Shown here one piece after another: positions 42,391 to 50,773 of a stretch of DNA of 54,059 nt. Under the pieces are notes generated by a model. The model ran no database searches. It had not been told where the DNA came from and worked only from the letters and a program-made list of their open reading frames with translations. Position numbers and translations under genes: made by a program. The stretch comes from Lachnospiraceae bacterium. Lineage in GTDB: Bacteria; Bacillota; Clostridia; Lachnospirales; Lachnospiraceae. The stretch covers positions 1 to 54,059 of the forward strand of contig QXWW01000020.1 of the NCBI GenBank assembly GCA_009911185.1. The letters are read 5' to 3'. The number at the start of each line of letters is the position of its first letter. Position 1 is the first letter of the stretch.

Positions 42391-43053
42391 TTATTCCAAG
42401 TTTCCTTTCTCGTCTGGAATTTCAATCGCATGTTTTTCCCCTACAATTCCAAGCGCCTGCTTTGCCAGTTCATCTGCAATGTCATTGTATTTATTATTCG
42501 AATGTCCAGTCACTTTAATAAAGGAAATCGATACTTTATCTTTTACGCTCTCATAATATTCCTTATAAGCTTTTGTACCTTCTTTATTAGCTTTCCATTC
42601 ACCTAAACACCATTTTGCAATCCCTTCATAATCATGATAAATAATTATGCCTGCCAGCGAATTTTCAACTGCATATCTCATTGCAGCTTCTGCACCCTTT
42701 ATTTCGCCAGCTACATTATGCATAGCAGCAAGTTCTTTATCGTCATATTTCTCAGCAAATTTTAATTCTTCACCATTTTGAAGAATAATCATCCCATATG
42801 AGAACTCATTTGTTTCAGAATTATAACTTCCGTCAACATAAGCTTCAACACATGAGGTATTTACATTTTCAACAGATTTTTTCACAATCTTCTGTTCCAT
42901 ACTATTTCCAATATAATCCCGTGCTTCCTGCTCAGATTTAAAACTTTTATATTCTGCACTTGAAACTCCATCGACTTGTGCTTTGCACTCTTCCCATGAA
43001 TTATAAATCCCTGGTGTTTTTCCCTTTTTTACCGCATAATATTTATTCGCCAT
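42391..43053 (-). CDS. Ribonuclease HI with N-terminal RNA/DNA-hybrid-binding domain
   Basis: A 220-residue protein. Residues 1-45 form the hybrid-binding domain (KYYAVKKGKTPGIYNSWEECKAQVDG and FKSEQEARDYI). Residues about 60-208 form an RNase H fold with catalytic acids in AYVDGSYN, E in AEIKGAEAAM-like AGEIKGAEAAMRYA, YHDYEGI and a C-terminal GHSNNKYNDIADELAKQAL. I chose the ATG at 43053 (GGGAGGT upstream) over 43080. It starts the RNase HI-RnlA-RnlB cluster. This matters because RNase HI is known to stimulate RnlA in E. coli. Confidence 0.88.
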   Translation of the reverse strand: MANKYYAVKKGKTPGIYNSWEECKAQVDGVSSAEYKSFKSEQEARDYIGNSMEQKIVKKSVENVNTSCVEAYVDGSYNSETNEFSYGMIILQNGEELKFAEKYDDKELAAMHNVAGEIKGAEAAMRYAVENSLAGIIIYHDYEGIAKWCLGEWKANKEGTKAYKEYYESVKDKVSISFIKVTGHSNNKYNDIADELAKQALGIVGEKHAIEIPDEKGNLE

Positions 43054-43081
43054 AGTACCTCCCTCAAATGACAGATTCATT

Positions 43082-43110
43082 ATGATAACAAACTATCTAA
43101 CAAAAATCAA
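43082..43110 (-). promoter_or_regulatory. Promoter of the RNase HI-RnlA-RnlB cluster
   Basis: On the minus strand TTGATT (43105-43110), 17 bases, TATCAT (43082-43087), about 30 bases before the ATG at 43053. A further TATAAT lies upstream at about 43135. Confidence 0.55.
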
Positions 43111-43268
43111 CACTCTTTTAAGTCTTCATTTTTATTATAACTCATACAATCAAAATAATCTGCCGCTTTCCTAGCTAACAGTTGCATTTTACTTTTTCAT
43201 TCTACCATAAATAGTATCAAATTACCACTATCATTTGTAATTTGTAAAAATAATAACTGCAAGTTAAA

Positions 43269-43418
43269 TCATGCCCAAAATTGGATATATTTCATATGGC
43301 GGGGCGCCATTGCACTATCAAGCGGAGGCAATGCATTTGCGTTCTGGTCTGGAAGTTCTCTTAAATTTTTTTGGAAAATGTCAAAAATCCCCATTTCATT
43401 TGATGTAAAATTAACCAC
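43269..43418 (-). CDS. Small hypothetical protein, 49 residues
   Basis: A GTG start at 43418 with an excellent AAGGAGG 7 bases upstream and a frame ending at TGA 43269. The protein (start MVNFTSNEMG, end KYIQFWA) has no signal peptide and I recognise no family. It may be a genuine small protein or the leftover start of a longer gene cut by rearrangement, since this spacer (43111-43626) lies beside a cut-off peptidase gene. Confidence 0.4.
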   Translation of the reverse strand: MVNFTSNEMGIFDIFQKNLRELPDQNANALPPLDSAMAPRHMKYIQFWA

Positions 43419-43626
43419 AGGGAATCCTCCTTCTTATTTGTTTCCTGATATTTTTGCGGTGATTAAATTTTACAACAAAAAGGATTTCTTATATTTTGGA
43501 CATTTTTTGAAAGTCGTGTACAACTAACAAGGTGGAGAAATGGTTTTGTGGACAGAACTGCGGAAACTCAGGGTTTAATTTTATAAATATGATTGTGAAC
43601 TGTAAATTTATAAAAATAATAACATC

Positions 43627-43755
43627 TTATATCGGCAGACTATCCCTCAAACACAGCACCCCCCAGCCAATCTGCGGATTGGGATACTCCGGCAGAATCG
43701 GCAGATGCCTTGCGCCTCTTATCAAATACGCTTTTGCCTTCTCCCCATATGGTGC
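43627..43755 (-). pseudogene. S8 (subtilisin-like) peptidase gene, 3' end only
   Basis: The frame reads TAPYGEKAKAYLIRGARHLPILPEYPN and then PQIGWGVLCLRDSLPI to the stop at 43627. The pattern YLIRGAR...YPN..WGxGxLxLxDSLP is the usual end of CspA/B-like S8 peptidases of Lachnospiraceae. The remainder (catalytic Asp, His, Ser) is absent: at 43756 the sequence changes to the element end TGTCAAGTAAGGA. The peptidase gene was evidently interrupted by the recombinase element. Confidence 0.55.
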
Positions 43756-43768
43756 TGTCAAGTAAGGA
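43756..43768. repeat. Element end / attachment-like site, left copy
   Basis: TGTCAAGTAAGGA at the exact point where the S8 peptidase frame is lost, 40 bases from the stop of the first recombinase. An identical 13-mer occurs at 52405. The AT-rich sequence just inside (CTAATAAATTTTTA) resembles that after the second copy. Confidence 0.6.
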
Positions 43769-43807
43769 CTAATAAATTTTTATACTTTTTTTATATTTCT
43801 TTATTTT

Positions 43808-45382
43808 TTATTTATAGACTATATCGAATTGCCCCTTCCCATACACATATATGGTATCAATCCACTTATCCACCATTTCTCTGGTAAGATTTTTCATATT
43901 TTCCATATATTCTGCATCTTCACGCCCAGTACTGCCCTTTTCCCTATACCGCTCTCTATCTTCGTTCATCTTTTGCATCTGCTCATTCAATTTTTTTTCT
44001 TTCTCCCTTAATGCTTTCACTCTGTTCAGATAAATTCCCCGATTCATCTGATTCCTTTTGTATTGCTCATAAAGATACTGCTTTTCTATTTTTAACGAAT
44101 CCTGTTTCCGCTCGAATGTCATGCATATCTTTTTCATTTCTTTTGCGGAATGGATTAAAAAATCCGCATCTGAGTCCTGGTTCTCGTTTTCTCTTTTCAG
44201 AATCCCCAGTTTCAATTCTTCCTTGATACATTCTAAAATTGCCGCCTCCAATTCCGGCTCATTGATTCGTTGACGGATGCATTTGCTATTTCCATAGGAT
44301 TCTTCTTCATACCTTGCCTTCTTACAAGTAAAATATGGTATTTTTGTGCAGCTAATTCGGATTAAACTTCTTTTACAATGTCCACACCGCAACTTGCCAA
44401 GCAGTATACTTTCCTGTTTCGGAGTATGCTTTTTCCCTTTCTGGCAGCCATTATTTTTTAACACTTCGGCTGCCTGTAAAAATTCCTGCTCCGTAATAAT
44501 TGCCTTATGCCTGTCAGGAACACAAATTTGTTCTTCCTCTGGAACCTGCCTGAAATGACAGCCTCCCACCTCCGTCACTTTGGTTCTCGCATTTACAACC
44601 GTTCCAAGATAAACCTTATTCTGCAAAACTTTCCGGACCTTTGCACTATCCCAATACCCTTCTCCATCCAGGATGTGATACTGCGGTTTCTCCTGGTTCT
44701 TGTATTGTCCCGGCGTTGGTATTTTCTCCTTATTTAATAGTTTCGCTATTTTTCCGGTTCCAAACCCTTCACAGGCCAGTTGAAAAATCCGTTTTACATA
44801 TCCCGCCGCCACTTCATCCACCGCTAAAGTTTTCTTATGATCGGAAAACTGATAACCGAATGGCGCTCTGGGGCCAATGAAATCCCCCCTTTTTCTTCTA
44901 ATCAAAAGTGAGGAACGCATTTTTTCAGATAAATCTTTACTATACATATCATAAAGCAAGTTCTTAAAGGCGATTTCGAGCCCTCCCGTCGTTCCTATGT
45001 AATCATTACTATCATATCCGTCATTGATTGCAATAAAGCGGACTCCCATAAAAGGGAAAATCTGTTCTAAATAATCTCCAACTTCTAAATAATTTCTCCC
45101 AAACCGGGACAAGTCTTTTACAATGATACAGCATATCTTCCCTTCCCTGACGAATGACAGCATTTTTTGCATTGCAGGCCTGTCAAAGTTTGTCCCACTG
45201 TATCCATCATCCACAAATTCCAATGGCTGTATCAAAGGATAAAGCTGTTTTTCCTGTATATACCGGGTGATCAATTCTCTTTGATGGCTGATACTGTCGC
45301 TTTCTGCCTTTACACCATTCGAAACAATATCCCCATCCTCTACGGAAATTCTTAGATATTCAGCCAAAAACTGCCCTGTCAC
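43808..45382 (-). CDS. Large serine recombinase 1
   Basis: A site-specific recombinase that exchanges DNA strands through a 5'-phosphoserine link. The N-terminal resolvase domain has AEYLRISVEDG (nucleophile Ser) and VDDGYSGTNFDRPAMQKML, KDLSRFGRNY. The recombinase domain follows, then a zinc ribbon (LRCGHCKRSL ... YFTCKKARY) and a C-terminal coiled coil. I chose GTG at 45382 (524 residues) for its GGAGGT site. An ATG at 45463 overlaps the next recombinase by 4 bases and would add 27 Cys/Lys-containing residues. First of three overlapping recombinases; it is nearest to the element end. Confidence 0.93.
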   Translation of the reverse strand: MTGQFLAEYLRISVEDGDIVSNGVKAESDSISHQRELITRYIQEKQLYPLIQPLEFVDDGYSGTNFDRPAMQKMLSFVREGKICCIIVKDLSRFGRNYLEVGDYLEQIFPFMGVRFIAINDGYDSNDYIGTTGGLEIAFKNLLYDMYSKDLSEKMRSSLLIRRKRGDFIGPRAPFGYQFSDHKKTLAVDEVAAGYVKRIFQLACEGFGTGKIAKLLNKEKIPTPGQYKNQEKPQYHILDGEGYWDSAKVRKVLQNKVYLGTVVNARTKVTEVGGCHFRQVPEEEQICVPDRHKAIITEQEFLQAAEVLKNNGCQKGKKHTPKQESILLGKLRCGHCKRSLIRISCTKIPYFTCKKARYEEESYGNSKCIRQRINEPELEAAILECIKEELKLGILKRENENQDSDADFLIHSAKEMKKICMTFERKQDSLKIEKQYLYEQYKRNQMNRGIYLNRVKALREKEKKLNEQMQKMNEDRERYREKGSTGREDAEYMENMKNLTREMVDKWIDTIYVYGKGQFDIVYK

Positions 45383-45459
45383 AAGCCTTACCTCCTTCCG
45401 TTTTTTGAAATATCCTGGGACATTTACAATACCTGAGCATATGGAGCAGGTTTTCCGCT

Positions 45460-47211
45460 TCACCGCCCGCCCATAACCTCACTGTCGCTTTGCATCATCG
45501 AGATGAAAGATTCATATTCATTCCGGAACCGAAATTTTATATGGATTCTTTTATCTTCATATATTTCTACCTTTTCCAACAAACTTACTGCCATCTCCCT
45601 AGTAAGTTCTTCTGCATCCCTGAACTTCAGAAAAGCTTTCAGCCAGTGGTTCTCACTGCTCATACATTGTTCAAAATGATTCAGTTCTGCCTGCTTATGA
45701 TTCCATTCTGTTTCCAATTCTGAAATCTTTCCAACATATCTTTCTTTCGCAGTGAAATATTCATCCTTTGTCAAGATCCCTTGTTTCATATCTTCGTAAA
45801 TACTGGTTTTCAAATATGCATATCTGCGCAGTTCATCCCTGATCTGCTCCGCTTCCTTCTTTTTTTGTCTGTGAACCGCCAGGTGGCAGTCTGATTTTTT
45901 TAACTGCTCCAGCAAACTGCTGACTTCAATAGCTAAATCTATCTGTATCTTTATCTGTCTTAATACCATATTAAAGATTTTATAATCAACGATAGAGGAT
46001 GTATTGCATGTTACCTGTGAGTGCCCATAAGCAGAACCGCAGAAAAAATAATACCTTGCCCTTCCATTCCTCACATCTTTGTTTCTCCACATCGCATGAT
46101 GGCAGATCCCGCATACCAAAATCCCTTCCAGCACATTCTCATATCCGGCGCCGCCCTGCCTGTCCTTCCATACTTTCCTGTTTCTTTCCTTGATTTCCTG
46201 CACCTTCAAAAACGTCTCCCGGTCAATAATTGCCGGATGGATTCCCTCTATGATTTCCCATGCATCTTCCTTTCTTTTCCCACGTTTTTCCTTAGAATAA
46301 ATAGAATGGTTATACTTCCCCTGTACCAAATCTCCTACATATGCTCTGTTATACAAAATCCGGCTTACCGCCTCCTGCTGCCACAGGATATGGCTGCAAT
46401 CCTTATATTTCTTCATTCCCTGTTCCCCCGCATATCTGCTAGGGGATGAAATTCCTTCCTGGTTTAATATATTTGCAATCTTATAAGCGCTCATTCCCTG
46501 CATCTTCATTTCAAAAATACGCTTTACAACAGTTGCAGCAGATTCATCTATCACATAACGGTTATTTTCCAGAATATATCCATACGGAGCCTTGCTTCCT
46601 ATAAACTGTCCCTGCTCTTTTTTTGCCCGGAATGCTGTCATGACTTTTTTGGATATATCTTTTGAATAGTAATCATTTGCCAGGTTTTTAAATTCTGTAA
46701 TCAGTTCCTTTTTGGGAAAGATTTCTCCCGCACTGTCAAAGCGGTCGTTGACTGCAATAAAACGTACTCCAAGGAACGGAAATATTTTTTCCAGGTAATC
46801 CCCCGCTTCCAGATAATTTCTTGCAAACCGGGAAAGGTCTTTTACTATAATACAATGAATCCTGCCTTTTTTCACATCCTCTATCATCCGTTCCCATCCC
46901 GGTCTTTCAAAGTCAGTCCCTGTCTGTCCGTTGTCTATATAAATTTTGTTTTCCACTCTCTTGCCGAATGGCATCAAGGTATCCTTTAGGGTTTCCTCTT
47001 TCTTGCCGAATGGCATCAAGGTATCCTTTAGGGCCTCCACATTTTCAAACTGTCTTATAAAATCGCATAACAATTCAATCTGATTATCAATTCCATCCAC
47101 ACTTTTCCCGCCATTATCTTCATTCGATAAACGGACATATAACGCTATCTTCATAACAGATTCTTTTTTTTGTTCTGCGGATTTTTTCTGCTTTCTACTC
47201 GTCCTTGCCAT
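45460..47211 (-). CDS. Large serine recombinase 2
   Basis: A 583-residue recombinase of the same architecture. The resolvase domain has IALYVRLSNEDNG (catalytic Ser), IDNGQTGTDFERPGWERMI and KDLSRFARNY. The recombinase domain, a zinc ribbon (LVCGICHHAMWRN ... FFCGSAYGHSQVTC) and a coiled coil follow. Between the first helix and strand 2 it holds a 14-residue in-frame tandem duplication (KDTLMPFGK twice), an unusual insertion. The ATG at 47211 overlaps recombinase 3 by 17 bases. The three proteins are distinct, not recent copies. Confidence 0.93.
   Translation of the reverse strand: MARTSRKQKKSAEQKKESVMKIALYVRLSNEDNGGKSVDGIDNQIELLCDFIRQFENVEALKDTLMPFGKKEETLKDTLMPFGKRVENKIYIDNGQTGTDFERPGWERMIEDVKKGRIHCIIVKDLSRFARNYLEAGDYLEKIFPFLGVRFIAVNDRFDSAGEIFPKKELITEFKNLANDYYSKDISKKVMTAFRAKKEQGQFIGSKAPYGYILENNRYVIDESAATVVKRIFEMKMQGMSAYKIANILNQEGISSPSRYAGEQGMKKYKDCSHILWQQEAVSRILYNRAYVGDLVQGKYNHSIYSKEKRGKRKEDAWEIIEGIHPAIIDRETFLKVQEIKERNRKVWKDRQGGAGYENVLEGILVCGICHHAMWRNKDVRNGRARYYFFCGSAYGHSQVTCNTSSIVDYKIFNMVLRQIKIQIDLAIEVSSLLEQLKKSDCHLAVHRQKKKEAEQIRDELRRYAYLKTSIYEDMKQGILTKDEYFTAKERYVGKISELETEWNHKQAELNHFEQCMSSENHWLKAFLKFRDAEELTREMAVSLLEKVEIYEDKRIHIKFRFRNEYESFISMMQSDSEVMGGR
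46960..47033. repeat. In-frame tandem duplication inside recombinase 2
   Basis: A 32-base sequence at 46960-46991 is repeated exactly at 47002-47033, with a 42-base period (14 codons). The identity at the DNA level points to a recent duplication. Confidence 0.9.
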
Positions 47212-48961
47212 ATGTACCCTCCTTTTCTATCTGGCCGGCCGGCAGACTGGCAAAATGGTCAAAAGACATCATCCTTTTTTCCCGGAAATAATATTCTTCC
47301 TGCAATAACGGTATATCTGTTTTCTCTTGTAATTCTTCCATCAAACCCAACGAAACCTGAAAATCTTCCACATACTTGAAATGTATTTCTATTCTTGGAT
47401 AACGCTCCCCCTCTTTTTTTTCATAAACAAATATCTGCTCAATTAAAGATATAACAACTTCCCTTGATAAACATTCCAGATACCCATATTTCTTAAATTC
47501 GTCTACCCAGCCCATGCACTGCTTCCCGTCAGCAGGAAACGCCATTTCCACTTTCATTGCCTCCAATGCCTGCTCCGCTGTCTGTATACGTTTTTCATAG
47601 ATTTCTTTTAATTCCAGATATTCTTCTTTTGTAATAAGCTCATCTTTATAATCTTCATATAAATCCAAACGCAGATGGTTGTATTTTTGTATTTCTTCCT
47701 TTTTCTTTGTAAGCTGCCGGATTTTTTTATCCATTTTCCCTTTTCGGATCTGTACTTCATCCAACTTATCCAGAATCCGCCCTAAGTCCGTCACGTTCCT
47801 AATCTGATGGTTTAACAATTTCAGTACACTTTCCTCCAATGCGCCTGCATTGATACTATGAGAACTGCAGATGTCCTTATTTGCTTTATGGTTTCCGCAT
47901 ACATAATAAACAAATTTCCTCTTTCCGGAGGGAACCGTTTTTCTGACCATATTTGCACCACAATCACCACACTTAACCACGCCAGACAAGTAATATACTT
48001 TCTCTTTTGCAGTCCCTGTCCTCGTATCCATCTGCATCTGTTCCTTTGCATTTTGAAAATCAACCGATGATATGATGGCTTCATGCGTGTTTTCAACCTG
48101 GCTCCATTTACTTTGGTCACGCTTTACTTTCTTTTTTACTTTATAATTGGGGGTGGTTTCCTTTCCCTGTATCAAAGTTCCCGTATACACTGGGTTGCCT
48201 AAAATACGGAGTACATGCATATGCGTCCACTGGCTTTTCAGGTTCTTCTTAAAGCCAGTATAAAACGCACTGCCGTTCTCTTTTTTATAATCCATAGGCG
48301 TAAGGATATTGTCCTTATTAAGCTTTTCTGCAATTTTATATGCATTGTTGCCTTGCAGATACAGCCTGAAGATGGAACGTACCACTTCTGCCGCTTCCTT
48401 GTCTATTTCCAGTTTATTTTTATCCATTTCCGATTTCTGATAGCCGTAAGGGGCAAAAGGACCTACAAAATCTCCCCGTTTTCTTTTCACCTCCAGATTA
48501 CTCCGAATTTTAATGCTGATATCTCTGCAATATGCATCGTTAATCAGATTCTTGAATGGAACCATAATGTTGTCTGTCTGCGCATTCACGATACTGTCAT
48601 AGTTATCATTGACTGCAATGAAACGGACACCCAGGTATGGGAATATTTTTTCAATATATTTCCCTACCTCGATGTGGTTCCTCCCAAAACGTGATAAATC
48701 CTTTGTCACCACGCAGTTCACTTTCCCTGTTTTAATGTCTTCTAACATCCGCTGGAATGCCGGACGCTCGAAATTTACCCCGGAATAGCCATCATCCACC
48801 CTGATTGCATGGATTCTAATGTCTTCCTTTTTTTTTAGAAACTCTAAGATAAGCTCTCTTTGATTCGTAATGCTGTCACTTTCCTCCTTATCCCCATCCT
48901 CTCTTGACAGGCGAAGGTAAATATCAGCATTATACACATCATTATTCAGATTTGTATTCAT
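47195..48961 (-). CDS. Large serine recombinase 3
   Basis: A 588-residue recombinase. ADIYLRLSREDGDKEESDSI holds the catalytic Ser; VDDGYSGVNFERPAFQRML and KDLSRFGRNHIEVG complete the resolvase domain. The zinc ribbon is VVKCGDCGANMVRK ... YYVCGNHKANKDIC, followed by a long coiled coil with KMDKKIRQLTKKKEEIQKY. It is the first recombinase transcribed and overlaps the second. A DUF6870-like gene lies 119 bases upstream in the same direction. Confidence 0.93.
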   Translation of the reverse strand: MNTNLNNDVYNADIYLRLSREDGDKEESDSITNQRELILEFLKKKEDIRIHAIRVDDGYSGVNFERPAFQRMLEDIKTGKVNCVVTKDLSRFGRNHIEVGKYIEKIFPYLGVRFIAVNDNYDSIVNAQTDNIMVPFKNLINDAYCRDISIKIRSNLEVKRKRGDFVGPFAPYGYQKSEMDKNKLEIDKEAAEVVRSIFRLYLQGNNAYKIAEKLNKDNILTPMDYKKENGSAFYTGFKKNLKSQWTHMHVLRILGNPVYTGTLIQGKETTPNYKVKKKVKRDQSKWSQVENTHEAIISSVDFQNAKEQMQMDTRTGTAKEKVYYLSGVVKCGDCGANMVRKTVPSGKRKFVYYVCGNHKANKDICSSHSINAGALEESVLKLLNHQIRNVTDLGRILDKLDEVQIRKGKMDKKIRQLTKKKEEIQKYNHLRLDLYEDYKDELITKEEYLELKEIYEKRIQTAEQALEAMKVEMAFPADGKQCMGWVDEFKKYGYLECLSREVVISLIEQIFVYEKKEGERYPRIEIHFKYVEDFQVSLGLMEELQEKTDIPLLQEEYYFREKRMMSFDHFASLPAGQIEKEGTYGKDE

Positions 48962-49080
48962 TTCATCACCTCAAATAGCCTTGTTTGTTGTCAAACCTTT
49001 CCTATTTGAGGTTCTGCTTCTTCCATAATTATTGTACCATTCCGAACCGCAAATGTTCATAGAAAGCCCTGACAAAAACG

Positions 49081-49335
49081 CTATCCTTCCATACTCATGC
49101 ATAGCTGAATTAATTTTTTCTCAAGGCTTTCTTTTGCCTCAGAATAGGAAATTTTTACTACCATACCATTACAAATAAAACAAAAAGGATTCTTAATTTT
49201 CTCTGCAAAATCCATCCATCGTTCCATGACTGAAAGCGAATGGTCTATTTCTATTTCCTCTATATTTTCCAAAGCGGAAATATCCACTGTACGGACATCC
49301 ACCTTTTTTAATTCTTCCAATTCTGCCCGATTCAT
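49081..49335 (-). CDS. DUF6870-like small protein
   Basis: An 84-residue acidic protein. VDVRTVDISALENIEEIEIDHSL, FAEKIKNPFCFICNGMVVKISY and a C-terminal helix match the DUF6870 family as I recall it, typical of Clostridia mobile elements next to serine recombinases. The Cys-x-x-Cys pair (FCFIC) might bind metal. Function unknown; a recombination directionality factor or element maintenance protein is speculation. Confidence 0.6.
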   Translation of the reverse strand: MNRAELEELKKVDVRTVDISALENIEEIEIDHSLSVMERWMDFAEKIKNPFCFICNGMVVKISYSEAKESLEKKLIQLCMSMEG

Positions 49336-49839
49336 CTCAAATTCCTCAACTTTCCTTTATTCACTATATTGTCCTTTGATTGTCCATTATGTTCCTTTTC
49401 TAAATCCTACAAGCGTCTGTCAGGAAACAGCTCCATTCGCCATAGCGTATAGAAAAGCTGCCAATAGCAGATTTTCTGTAGGAATCGCAATCTTTTCAGA
49501 CCGGATCAGCTTATCTCCGGAAGTACAGCGCACCCCGCTCTATCGGGTGTCATTGTCAGAAACAGCATCATCGCCACAAAGTCCCTATCTCTCTGCCTGT
49601 AATCAAATATCTGTCGCCCGTACCTTTACTTCAATGTCCGAACCGGCATTCCTTCATTTCTAATGTCCGCAGCTTTGCGACATCGTGTCGCAAAGTGACG
49701 GACACAGGTAGTCATGGCGTATTCATTAAATAGCTCCACTGTTCCATATGTCCTGCAGGATTTTTAATATGAAACTGTCAAGATACATAATTCCACTTCC
49801 AGATAGAAGTAAAAGGGGCAACTCCTATACTGTCAAACA
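49336..49839 (-). other. Degraded element DNA with a strong palindrome
   Basis: No intact gene. Short minus-strand frames (for example GDKLIRSEKIAIPTENLLLA at about 49530-49470) look like remains of a coding sequence broken by stops, not identifiable. A nested palindrome lies at 49664-49704 (TGTCCG ... CTTTGCGACA-TCG-TGTCGCAAAG ... CGGACA), with a direct copy of AATGTCCG at 49633. Confidence 0.5.
49664..49704. repeat. Nested palindrome
   Basis: Outer arms TGTCCG/CGGACA and perfect inner arms CTTTGCGACA/TGTCGCAAAG around TCG. No T run follows on either strand, so it is not a simple terminator. It might be a recombinase or replication initiator site. Confidence 0.65.
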
Positions 49840-50090
49840 TTAGAACGGAATTTTAAAATTCAAAATTTGAGTTATGAGCTTTGTTTCCATCCAGCGTTTC
49901 ATATACTCGTCAATGCCGTAATGCGAACGTCCCTCATCGTCTATAAACTTTCTCCTGCACCTGCTGTTGATATAGGGCTGGAAGTAATCAACAATCTGGT
50001 TAATAGCCACCGCATCGCCCGCTATGGCAGCTTCAATAACCTTAAACTCAATCGGTTTTTTCTTTTTCGTTGCCCGCTTATGTAATTCAC
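49840..50090 (-). pseudogene. Tn916-type helix-turn-helix protein, frameshifted
   Basis: From about 50070 down to the stop at 49840 one frame reads KKKKPIEFKVIEAAIAGD and then VAINQIVDYFQPYINSRC, GIDEYMKRWMETKLITQIL. This is the small HTH protein that follows the sigma factor in Tn916-like conjugative elements. The only start with a chance (GTG at 50090, overlapping the sigma stop) is in another frame; one missing base near 50070 would restore it. Probably inactive. Confidence 0.6.
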
Positions 50091-50365
50091 CCTTTCAATA
50101 TTTTCTTTAATAATTTCAGCGAATCCGCTTTGTGGTAATGCACGGTACTCTGCACAAGATTCAAAGATTCAGCAATTTCTTTTTCCGGCATATCCAGAAA
50201 ATATGCCATAAAGATCTCTGTTCGCTTCTTTTCCGGCAAACGGCGCAGTGCATCGCTGATGTCCTCGCCATTGAATGGCACTTTCATATCCATAACCTGG
50301 AAATAGTTTGTTTCTGGGAAAACATCATAAGAACACAACTGTTCCCTTACATCTCCCCTCTGCAT
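50087..50365 (-). CDS. Sigma-70 family factor of a conjugative element, short
   Basis: A 92-residue protein. The C-terminal region-4 helix-turn-helix is clear: DALRRLPEKKRTEIFMAYFLDMPEKEIAESLNLVQSTVHYHKADSLKLLKK. Relatives in Tn916-like elements are about 135-140 residues, so the N-terminal part (region 2-like) is missing or frame-shifted; the frame upstream of 50365 has no start. Downstream it overlaps the HTH pseudogene. An attenuator-like terminator lies upstream at 50474-50515. Confidence 0.65.
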   Translation of the reverse strand: MQRGDVREQLCSYDVFPETNYFQVMDMKVPFNGEDISDALRRLPEKKRTEIFMAYFLDMPEKEIAESLNLVQSTVHYHKADSLKLLKKILKG

Positions 50366-50473
50366 GGAAGCCGTTCTCGGAAATATATGGCCATTCCCCC
50401 TTTTGTAGCGAGAACAGCCAATTTTTCCGGAATAATCGAAAAATCCAAAAAAATTAACAAATATTTTTTTGAA

Positions 50474-50515
50474 TCAAAAAAAGCGGCCTGCAGATAAAAA
50501 TCCACAAAGCCGCTT
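50474..50515 (-). terminator. Terminator/attenuator before the sigma gene
   Basis: On the minus strand AAGCGGC and GCCGCTT (50509-50515, 50481-50487) enclose a 21-base loop followed by seven Ts. Upstream of a gene instead of behind one, so it may attenuate transcription into the sigma gene. Confidence 0.55.
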
Positions 50516-50730
50516 CCCCATACAGACGGTTAAAAAACCACTGTTTTATCTGGTGCATTATACCATATTTATAAGTAGAATTATCCTTAGTCAATATCAG
50601 GATTTTTTTAGTCTTATCCTACCTGTCCACAGCTCAATCCATAAAAAAGGCATCTAACAAGCAGTCCCTTGTATAAACCTTCTGTTATACACCATTTTCA
50701 ATCTGGTATACTGTCATTTTCACTTTTCTA

Positions 50731-50751
50731 ATCTGGTGTCATACACCAGAT
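50731..50751. promoter_or_regulatory. Palindromic operator of the XRE regulator
   Basis: ATCTGGTGT-CAT-ACACCAGAT, a perfect 9-bp inverted repeat 23 bases before the regulator ATG. Partial copies of the half-site occur at 50687-50709 and about 50551. This is the usual arrangement for autoregulation. Confidence 0.65.
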
Positions 50752-50773
50752 AAAATGGAGGTGAATACAGCAT

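Noticed and set aside
45383-45463. The 27-residue Cys/Lys-containing N-terminal extension of recombinase 1
   Set aside because: The GTG at 45382 has a far better Shine-Dalgarno and begins directly at the resolvase fold; the extension is probably untranslated, though the ATGA overlap with recombinase 2 keeps it possible.
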